Shown here one piece after another: positions 26,411-34,142 of a DNA stretch of 64,000 bases. A program made the position numbers and the translations under genes. The notes beneath the pieces were generated by a model. It saw only the letters and a program-made list of their open reading frames with translations, had not been told where the DNA came from and searched no databases. Positions within the stretch are counted from its first letter, which is position 1; every line of letters starts with the position of its first letter. Source of the DNA: CAVRUD01 sp963849635 (GTDB lineage Bacteria; Chloroflexota; Chloroflexia; Thermomicrobiales; UBA6265); contig CAWKIA010000025.1 in the NCBI GenBank assembly GCA_963849635.1, forward strand, positions 62,001-126,000, read 5' to 3'.

Positions 26411-27492
26411 GAGCCGCTCCCGGCCGCTATCGACCGGTCCGACCAGATCGATCCGATCCTGGCAACGGGTCTGAGGCGCTCCAGCCGAACGGTCGCCGCA
26501 AGGCTGACCAAGATCAGCCCTTCCAACAATGGGATGAAATAGTTGGGTACGTCGTCCGAACGCAGGAGGTCTGCGCCAAGCGCCAGAACGCCAAAGAGCA
26601 GACCAACTGGAATGAGCAAGACCGGCTGCAAACGGGCCAGGAAGACGAGCGCGAACGCCCCAAGGCCATACTCCGGGTACCAGTTCGCCTGAAAGAGTCC
26701 CTTCGTCGCCAGGACGTCGCTGGTCCCCGCCAGCCCAGCCAATCCGCCACTGATCATCAGGGCGGCAGCCGTGTACCGCTTGATCGGATATCCGGCGTGG
26801 AGCGCCACCCGCTGGCTCTGCCCCAAGATGGTGGCTTTGAACCCGAATGTTGTCCTGGTCAACCCGAACGCGACCGCCGCCACGGCGGCCAGGGCGACCA
26901 GCAAGCCGATGTGGACATCGGTCCCGGGAATGTCGGGCAGCCTGTGCGCGACCGGGACCGATCGGGTCTGGGGCGCGACCACGTCCTTATCCCGAAGTGG
27001 CCCCTTGACCAGATAGCCGGTCAACGAGATCGCGACGTAGTTGAGCATGATGGTCGTGATGATCTCGTTCAGCCCGTATCTCGCCCGCAAGAACGCCGGC
27101 GGACCAGCCCAAAGCGATCCGGCGATCATGCCGAGCAACGCGCCGCCGATCCAGAGCAGCGGATCTGGGACATCTCCCGCAATGGTGGGGGCGACAAAGC
27201 CAACGGCGAGTGCACCGACCAGAAACTGGCCATCGATGCCGATGTTCCAGACGCCCGACTTGACGGCAACCAACAGGCCGGCGGCCACGATGATCAGCGG
27301 AGTAGCTTTGACCAGCGACTCGGTGATGCCGAACTTCGAGCCGAGTCCCCGGCCGAAGATCGTCCGATAGACCGGCCACGGGTCGTGCCCCGTCGCGGCG
27401 AGCAACGCCGCGCCCATCCCCAACGCGGCCGCGATGGCCAGAAGGGACGAGATCATTGGAGCAACGGCGGCAACTACCCGCGGCGTCGTCAT
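26407..27492 (-). CDS. BMP-type ABC transporter permease (YufP-like)
   Basis: Second permease of the importer. The ATG at 27492 (MTTPRVVAAVAPM) overlaps the ATPase stop by ATGA, which is why it is preferred over an upstream start at 27630. About 361 residues. LVKATPLIIVAAGLLVAVKSG, WNIGIDGQFLVGALAVGFV, RYGLNEIITTIMLNYVAISL, LGQSQRVALHAGYPIKRYT (coupling loop) and YGLGAFALVFLARLQPVLLI are typical of the YufP/NupP group. Confidence 0.88.
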   Translation of the reverse strand: MTTPRVVAAVAPMISSLLAIAAALGMGAALLAATGHDPWPVYRTIFGRGLGSKFGITESLVKATPLIIVAAGLLVAVKSGVWNIGIDGQFLVGALAVGFVAPTIAGDVPDPLLWIGGALLGMIAGSLWAGPPAFLRARYGLNEIITTIMLNYVAISLTGYLVKGPLRDKDVVAPQTRSVPVAHRLPDIPGTDVHIGLLVALAAVAAVAFGLTRTTFGFKATILGQSQRVALHAGYPIKRYTAAALMISGGLAGLAGTSDVLATKGLFQANWYPEYGLGAFALVFLARLQPVLLIPVGLLFGVLALGADLLRSDDVPNYFIPLLEGLILVSLAATVRLERLRPVARIGSIWSDRSIAAGSGS

Positions 27493-29112
27493 CACCGTGC
27501 CCCTATCGCCACCTGGACGTTCGCTGGCGACCCGCCCAACATGAGATCGCCCAAAACGATCGGGTTTGCCTCTGCCCTGGGCATGACTTCGGTGAGTTCG
27601 CCGCGGTAGAGCACACCGATGCGACCACACGTTGCCAGCAATTCATCCAGATCGGAGGAGATGAGCAGGACGGCATTGCCCTGGTCCGCATGGGCTCGCA
27701 GCTCCTCAAGCACTCGGGTCGCCGTTCTCATATCTAGACCGTGTGTGGGGTCCTTGCAGACGAGCAATCGCGGCGCCGCGGCGAGTTCCCGGGCAAGCAG
27801 GACCTTCTGCAGGTTTCCACCTGATAGCCGGCCGGCGAGGCCCCCTGGTCCCGGCGCCCGGATATCGAACCGCGCCATCAGCCTCGTGGAGTACTCCCGG
27901 ATTGCCCGGCGGTCGATAAGGCCGTGGCGGCTGAACGGGTCGGCGTCGATCGCCTTGAGGACGAGGTTCGCGGCGATATCACTCTCGACCGCGGCGCCTT
28001 CCGCTCGGCGATCATCGGTCACGTACCCGATCCCCGCCGCCCGGCGCTCCTGTACTCCGGCCGCCGTGATGTCCCGCCCAGCAAGGTAGATAGATCCGGC
28101 GGAGAGCGGACGCTGGCCGGCAATCGCTTCGGCCAGTTCCCGCTGGCCGTTGCCATCCACTCCAGCGATCCCGAACACCTCACCCGGGAATAGCTCAAGC
28201 GAGCACTCTGGCACCGCCACGTGGCCACGGTCATCGTGGATGCAAACGCGATCGAGCTGGAGAAGTGGCGCAGTACCACCATCGCGCTTGCGCCGGTTGC
28301 GGCGCCTGGTTCGCCACGAAGCCGGGGGCCGTGTTCCGACCAAACATCAGCTCAACGACACGGTCACGTGCCCCACCGATCTCCTGTTTTTCGGATCGCC
28401 TGACGTCGCCCTGAAGCCGCCCGGCCCGCATGACCACGATCCGGTCGCACAGGTCGAGTGCCTCGCCGAGCTTGTGCGTCACCAGAACAATGCCGACTCC
28501 AGAATCCCGAATCCGCCTCAGGACCGCGAACAGGCGCCCGACCTCCTGAGGCGTCAGGACGGAAGTCGGCTCGTCGAGAAGCAGGATCTTGCTACCCCGG
28601 GCGAGGACTTTGGCAATCTCCAGGCGCTGCCGCTCCCCCATGGCCAAAGAGCGAACTTGCGTGTCGAGCGCCACCGGGAGATCCAGCAGATCTAGAGCCT
28701 GCTGCAGCCGAACAGCGTCACCATCCCGGCCAGGCTTCGGGCTCACGTGCGAACCCAGAAGCAAGTTCTCACGAACGCTCAGGCTGGGCACCAGGGCGAA
28801 GTGTTGGTAGACGGTACCGATGCCATAGCTAATCGCCGATCCCGGGGTCAGCGCCGCAAACTGCCGGCCGCCAATCTCGATGGCGCCGCTGTCGGGACGA
28901 ATCATTCCCGCCAGCATATTGAGCAGCGTCGACTTACCGGCGCCATTCTCGCCAAGCACGCCAAGAATCTCGCTCGCGCCAAATGCGAGGGAAACCCCAT
29001 CGACCGCGACTATCGGGCCAAAGCGCTTTGTCAGGTCGCGAATCTCAAGCAGTGGCGAACCGACTTGCCCCCGGTCGACCGCGGTGCTCGATTCGGTCAT
29101 CAACGCGCTCAC
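27492..29112 (-). CDS. BMP-type ABC transporter ATPase (YufO/RbsA-like, two ATPase domains), frameshifted
   Basis: Motor of the nucleoside-type importer. Domain 1 (from 29112 or the ATG at 29100) has LGENGAGKST, MGERQRLEIAKVL as signature and ILLLDEPTS. Near 28275 the frame changes by one indel, after NQAPQPAQ. Domain 2 follows with IAGVDGNGQRELAEAIAG in the Walker A position, LSGGNLQKVLLAREL and LLVCKDPTHGLD. The degenerate second P-loop is normal for this family. In Walker B2 the usual acidic pair reads CKDPT rather than SEQPT/DEPT, an odd but not unique change. The restored protein has about 540 residues. Confidence 0.85.
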
Positions 29113-29207
29113 GCCTAGTCATCCACCTGCTCACAACGACGATGTGCACCGGATCCGCCCGCGTTAGCAGACGGTTAATCCGATGCACATGATCGGTGTT
29201 CTCGCCA

Positions 29208-29226
29208 AAGTGGACCAGGACCACTT
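29208..29226. promoter_or_regulatory. Short inverted repeat upstream of the ABC ATPase
   Basis: AAGTGG (29208-29213) and CCACTT (29221-29226) flank a 7-base centre, about 96 bases upstream of the ATPase start on the minus strand and downstream of the RraA stop. It has operator geometry but short arms; a regulator site is only a possibility. Confidence 0.3.
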
Positions 29227-29287
29227 GCGTTTTTCGTGCGTTTTAGGGGACCAATTCGTGCACAGTTGGACCGGGGACGCGTCTGTT

Positions 29288-29986
29288 TTAGTACCCGCTG
29301 CGCCTCTTTAACTCCGCAAAGCTGAACGAATCGCCCCGCACGAACTCCATCGTTTCCCGCTCCCGGTCGCGGATTTTGCCGACCTCATCCGGCAGTCGGT
29401 CCACGACCTCAGCGGGAATCACAACGACACCATTGGCATCTCCATGCAGGATGTCACCGGTCGTGAGGACCTGGCCATCAATCGCTACCGGGACACCAAC
29501 ATCGACGATCCCGAAATTGGCATGGGAGACCACCGGATAGGGAGCAAAGTAGTGGAACCCGAGCGCCTTGACCTCATGAAGATCGCGCACACCGCCATCG
29601 GTGACCAGTCCGACCGCACCCAGGCGAGTGGCATAGGTCGCCATCACCTCGCCGCAATACGCGACCCGCTCTGGCGCGCCGCTAATGTCCTGCATCACCA
29701 GCACCGCCGGCGATGGCATGGCGTCGAGCGCTTCCCACATCTCCCACCAGGCATTGCGGCCCAGGGTCGGGCCTGGCCGGTTGGTAACGGTGATCGTCAG
29801 GGCGTGACCAACCATCGGTGGCAGGTCCGGGAAGAGGCTGCGCGCGTTCCCGCCGATGAACCCATCGCAGCGGTCGCGGACCTGGAATGGCTCGATTGCA
29901 TTGGAAATCGTCGGGCTATCGACCCCACGCAAGAACTCGACCTGCTCGGCCGACAGTGCTGGAAACTCGAATGAAAACGAACCCAT
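29288..29986 (-). CDS. RraA-like protein / 4-hydroxy-4-methyl-2-oxoglutarate aldolase family
   Basis: 232 residues. Members are divalent-metal aldolases or decarboxylases of 2-oxo acids (HMG/CHA aldolase), or RraA-type RNase E regulators. The catalytic signature is present: GEVMATYATRLGAVGLVTDG followed by GVRDLHEV, with the Arg/Asp pair after the glycine-rich loop. GHALTITVTNRPGP and HYFAPYPVVSHANFGIVDVG, GDILHGDANGVVVIPAE are also typical. Given the surrounding acid catabolism genes, aldolase activity seems more likely than RNase regulation. ATG at 29986 with AGGGGGTAGGA upstream. It lies between the importer ATPase and the decarboxylase on the same strand. Confidence 0.8.
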   Translation of the reverse strand: MGSFSFEFPALSAEQVEFLRGVDSPTISNAIEPFQVRDRCDGFIGGNARSLFPDLPPMVGHALTITVTNRPGPTLGRNAWWEMWEALDAMPSPAVLVMQDISGAPERVAYCGEVMATYATRLGAVGLVTDGGVRDLHEVKALGFHYFAPYPVVSHANFGIVDVGVPVAIDGQVLTTGDILHGDANGVVVIPAEVVDRLPDEVGKIRDRERETMEFVRGDSFSFAELKRRSGY

Positions 29987-30115
29987 TCCTACCCCCTACG
30001 TCGAGACACCATGTTCGAACCTATGCGGATCAACAGACGTTGGCCGCGCCGAAGGCGGCCCATTCTGCCATGTGACACAGGGATGTGCCGGGTCGACTTT
30101 CGATGACACGGCCAG

Positions 30116-31547
30116 CTATGCGCCAGCCAGCTCAACGACACGCCGGTGCAACCGGGGAATCTCCGCATCGTGCTCTGGCTTGAGCAGGCAGCTACGCAGG
30201 ATCGTCACCGTCGGCGCATTCCAAACGAGGTCCGGGTCCCGCACCACCTCCGGTCCAGCACTCATTTTAGCCAGGTAGACCGGATTGGCCGTGTCCGTCA
30301 TTCCAGCAGTGAAGATCTCATCGACCTTCGCAGAGATCGAGGTCGCCGTCATCTCGGCGGTCGTTGGGTAGAAGCAGATGATGTCGATCGCCGGTGGCAT
30401 GACGAGCCGAAGCCGTTCTTCATGCTCGATCAGCTCCGCCCATTGCTTTGCAGCAGCGCGACATTTGGCCAGAACTGGTCCAAGCCCATCTTCCGCCCGC
30501 AGCGGGAATAGCTTGATGGTTGCCCACAGCGCCGCCGCCGCTGCCCCGGCGCGCGAGCACTCCAGGCTGATCTCGCCCAGGTGAAGGGGCACGTCGGTGA
30601 AATAGGTGTACGACGAATCATGCCGGTAGATGCTGGCAACCGCCGGGTCATTGAAGATCACTGACCCGCACCCGTACGGCTGCAACCCATGCTTGTGCGG
30701 ATCGACAACGACGCTGTCACATTCTTTGATCGCCCGAAACGAGGCGGCATCATCCGCGCCAAGATGTTCGGTCCGAATCCGCCAGGAGGCGATAGTAGCC
30801 ACCATACGCCGCATCTACGTGCAACCGAACGCCGTACGTTTTGGCGAGTGTCAGCATGTCTGGGATCGGATCCACCGATCCGAAGGAGGTTGTTCCAGCC
30901 GTCGCGACTATGGTCCCAATCTCGCCGGCCGCTAGACGAGACTCAAGGACGTTGAGGTCCATCCTTCCAGCGGAATCGACCGGTATCGGCACCGCTGGCA
31001 CCCCCAGCACACCCGCCATCCGACCATGGGTGTAGTGCGCCTGGCTCGAGTAGGCGATCGCCTTTCCTGGACGCAACTGGCGGCCGACCCACAAGGCTTC
31101 GAGGTTGGCGACCGTGCCGCCACCAGTGAGGTGGCCAACGTGGCGCTCAAATCCGAACATCCCGGCCAGTGCCGCCACGACTTCGAACTCCATTTTCGAT
31201 GTCGCCGGGCCTCCGTCATTCGCATGGTTGTTGGGGTTGATCGTCTGAGCCAGCGCGTAGGCCAGCATCGCCACCGGATGTGGCGGCTTCAACATTTGAC
31301 CGGCATAGCTGGGATGAAAGTACGGGAAATTATCGGTCAACCGCCCGACAAGCTCGGTAAGTACCCCATCTATCGCATCAGTCGACAACGCGAGGGTATC
31401 GTCTCCCCCATACGCGGGCCACGTCGCTTGCCAATCTCGTAGCTCGTCCAGATGTCGGCCCAGTATGTTTGTGTAGTTGCGAGTATCTACATCCGGCGCG
31501 AATGAATCTCCTTGCTGATCCAGATTTTCGTTGTTGCTCGCGGTCAT
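30116..31547 (-). CDS. Group II PLP-dependent decarboxylase (aromatic amino acid/glutamate type), frameshifted
   Basis: Fold type I PLP decarboxylase. ATG at 31547 after GAGGG. The first frame shows FPYFHPSYAGQMLKPPHPVA, GHLTGGGTVANLEALWVGRQ, IGTIVATAGTTSFGSVDPI and VRLHVDAAYGGYY, with the PLP Asp in HVDAAYGG. The frame then breaks near 30790-30800. The second frame gives DSVVVDPHKHGLQPYGCG with the Schiff-base Lys, and ISLECSRAGAAAAALWATIK. The C-terminal part ends at 30116. About 477 residues after correction. The substrate cannot be told: tyrosine/DOPA, glutamate, aspartate and cysteine sulfinate enzymes all share these blocks. Confidence 0.85.
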
Positions 31548-31605
31548 GAGGCCCTCTTAGAGGCGTACGCAATGAGCGGTTGGCGGGTGGGAACGACTCG
31601 TTCTT

Positions 31606-31650
31606 AGCCCTGGAAGGGCTTCGTATGGCGTAGCCCGGGTTTCAACCCCG
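31606..31650. repeat. Palindromic intergenic repeat remnant
   Basis: AGCCCT-GGA-AGGGCT (31606-31620) is a perfect hairpin, followed by GTAGCCCGGGTTTCAACCCCG near 31631-31650, itself partly palindromic. It lies in the 160-base space between the decarboxylase start and the small gene ending at 31708. It has the look of a dispersed intergenic repeat, and it could also end the helicase transcript. Confidence 0.4.
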
Positions 31651-31707
31651 TCCGCCGCCGGGTCGATACTGGCCATTTGGCCACAGTGAAGTATTTCTTC
31701 AAGCACG

Positions 31708-32100
31708 TTATTCCCAGGGATCGTCACCTTCCGGTAGCGTTCCACCAAAGTGGCCATGTTCCCCCGCATCCTTCTCGGCTAGCTCCACCATCGCGGTCAA
31801 GAAGGCATCGTGGTGAACTGGGCCAGCGTCGTCGAAGAAGCGGTACCGCCCGATCTCGTACGACGATTGCTGTCCTGGATAGAAGATGTCACCCTCCATC
31901 CCGAGTTGTCCCAATCGGACGATCCGCGATTCGTCCTCGGGCAGATCCGCGATGAACTCCGCAAACTCCTCGATCGCATCCGCCGAGCGGATGTTGCGGA
32001 GATCACGATCATATTCATCGGCTTTGGCGCGGCGCCACGCCGCCACGCGGTAGAGATACTCAAGGATCGCGGCCCGTGCCGGCCGGATGAACTCAGTCAT
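31708..32100 (-). CDS. Small acidic hypothetical protein coupled to the nuclease-helicase
   Basis: Not recognised. The ATG at 32100 (MTEFIRPARAAILEYLYRVA) overlaps the helicase stop by eight bases, so it is co-translated with it. 130 residues. The N-terminal 45 residues are helical and basic (AAWRRAKADEYDRDLRNI). The rest is strongly acidic: IEEFAEFIADLPEDESRIV, FLTAMVELAEKDAGEH and a C-terminal EGDDPWE. No transmembrane segment or known motif. Coupling to a DNA nuclease-helicase suggests a regulatory or adaptor subunit, or an immunity-like partner. This is inference from position only. Confidence 0.6.
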   Translation of the reverse strand: MTEFIRPARAAILEYLYRVAAWRRAKADEYDRDLRNIRSADAIEEFAEFIADLPEDESRIVRLGQLGMEGDIFYPGQQSSYEIGRYRFFDDAGPVHHDAFLTAMVELAEKDAGEHGHFGGTLPEGDDPWE

Positions 32101-34142
32101 TGAGGAACTCCGCACCCGGCGGCGTTACGCGCGTGGCATTGCCCCAAACCTTCACCCCAATTCCCTCAATATCACCGTCCCACAATGGCACCGTACAGGT
32201 CCGCCGTAGCAGGTTCTTCCAGAGCTGGGCGTTGGCGAAGAGCTCATCGTCGGCGCTGAACAGGTCGAAGATCGAGCGGCTGGCAACCAGGATCATCTTC
32301 TCCTTCGCCCGGCTGAGGGCAACCGTTAGCCGGCGCGGATCGAGCAGAAAGTCGGGCGATGCTACCAGATAGGAGCGGTCGCTCTCCGTCGCCCCCACCA
32401 TGATGACCGTCCGCTCGCCGCCCTGGAACCGCTCGACCGTGTCGACCGCCGATCGGATCGTCTTGCCTGTAAGCGGGTCCTTGAGGGTCAGTTCCGGTAC
32501 CGCATTCTGGAGGTCGGCGCGTTGCGCCCGGTGGGGCACGACCACGCCGATCCCTTCCTCCGCATCGAGGGCATGCAACCTCGGGTCTGCCAGCGTCGCC
32601 AGCAACTTGCCGATCATCGCCTTGCTCGAAGAGGTTGCGCTGGATGCTGCTCGACTCCTCATGCACGACAACCACGATCGGGTAGTCAGGATCGAGCACG
32701 GCCGCCTGGAACGGATCGTCGAGCGGATGGCCGGCGATGATCTTCGTCTTGCGCGAGTAATAGGCGATGCCGTCCTGGTGATAGATCTCGCGGCGCAGGA
32801 ATTCCGCCATCTCGGCATGGAGGCGGAAGCTCTCGGCGAACCGGATCACCGGCTGATCGCCCGCTTCCATCATCGGCAGCAAGGTCAGGAAAAGCGACTC
32901 GAACGAGCGGAATTCGCGGAATGTGCGCCGCGGCTCACTGCCCCAGTTGTGCTTGACGATCGGCGGCATCTGCCGGTGGTCGCCGACTACGATCAGGTGG
33001 CCATCAAGCTTGAGCGGGAGGGCCGCCATCATCGCTTCCGGCAGGTTCATCTGGGACGCTTCGTCCAGAACCAGCGCGTCGATGAAATGGTGGCCGAAGA
33101 GCTTGGCGCCCCATCGATCACCGATGAGGTTGTAGACACCGCCGGGCGTCGCGCCGATGACACACCAGCGCTGCCCTTCGACCGTCTGGACGGGTTTGGG
33201 GTCTCCAGGAAGTTTCCGGTGCTTCGTCCGGAGCGGCTCGATCTCTTCAGGCAACTGCTCGCGGGGATCGACTCTAAAGCAAGGAACGTCCAGCAATCTG
33301 GCGTCGAAGTACCGTGCAAAGATCTCGGGCTGGGTCGTTTGCATCTTCGCAAGGGTCGCCCGGGCGGCGACGACGTTCTCGAGGAGCACGTCCGTGGCCG
33401 CGTGGGTCTTGCACGAGAGGATGACCCGGTAGTCCCTCCCCGCGGCCATGGCGCCCTGCATCCGTGCCAGCACGGCGAAGCCACTTGTGAAGCTCTTGCC
33501 AGTGCCCGGCGGCCCCTGGACCATCAGGGTCGGAACGTCGCCATGGCTGCCGATGAAGTTCTTCTTGCTCTCCTCGAAGGAGTGGAACGCCCCCGCATCA
33601 TGCAGCGCTTCGAGCCCGGCGAAGAACGTGGCCTGACCCTCGGCGGCCGCTTCGGGCCAGGTGGCAACGGCCTGGTCGGGACGTTCCAACCGGCGATAAA
33701 GCGCGTGGTCCTGGCCGTTCTCCTCAAGCCCGTGAACGACCTTGGCGCACCAGGACCCATAGAAGTCGTTCGGGTCTGGCCCCAGGGTATACAGCTCGCC
33801 ATCCACGAGCGGTCTGTTGTGGGCACCCATCGTCCCAAACGTGAATTTATGGGGATCGTAGTAGTGATTCGAAGTAATACGCACCGTAGCTATCGCTCGA
33901 ATTGGCTCTCCGTGGTCATCGGCTCGTTCGACCAGCAATTGCTCGACGTCAGCGCGCAGGCCGTAGAGCATCGATCTCGCGGTTGGGGTAAGCGGACGCT
34001 GCTGGTCTTTTGGGAGTCGGGTGTCTGTTGTCCACCGCGGATGGAGGACGACACGCTCGCCCGGCCGTATCCGGGTCAATGCGAGAAGTTCGGTCAGTGA
34101 TGCATCCAGGCCGTCGGTTTTGAGTTCAAGCCGAAGCCGCAT
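32093..34142 (-). CDS. UPF1/Dna2-type SF1 helicase part of a nuclease-helicase, frameshifted
   Basis: Helicase half of a protein joined, across an indel near 34165, to the nuclease half at 34094-36730. SF1B motifs in order: LMVQGPPGTGKSFTSGFAV (Walker A), ALVLDEASQMNLPEAM (II), LIVVGDHRQMPPIV (III), IRFAESFRLHAEMAEFLRRE (IV). After a second indel near 32620 come VDTVERFQGGERTVIMVGA (V) and LTVALSRAKEKMILV (VI). All motifs are intact. The N-terminal part has an OB-like/stalk stretch (RIRPGERVVLHPRWTTDTR, GEPIRAIATVRITS). The frame shifts lie in short runs of repeated bases, so a single functional chain is likely. It overlaps the small downstream gene by eight bases. Confidence 0.85.

Noticed and set aside
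32400..34100. 566-codon plus-strand open frame opposite the helicase
   Set aside because: Antisense shadow; the minus strand carries all SF1 helicase motifs.
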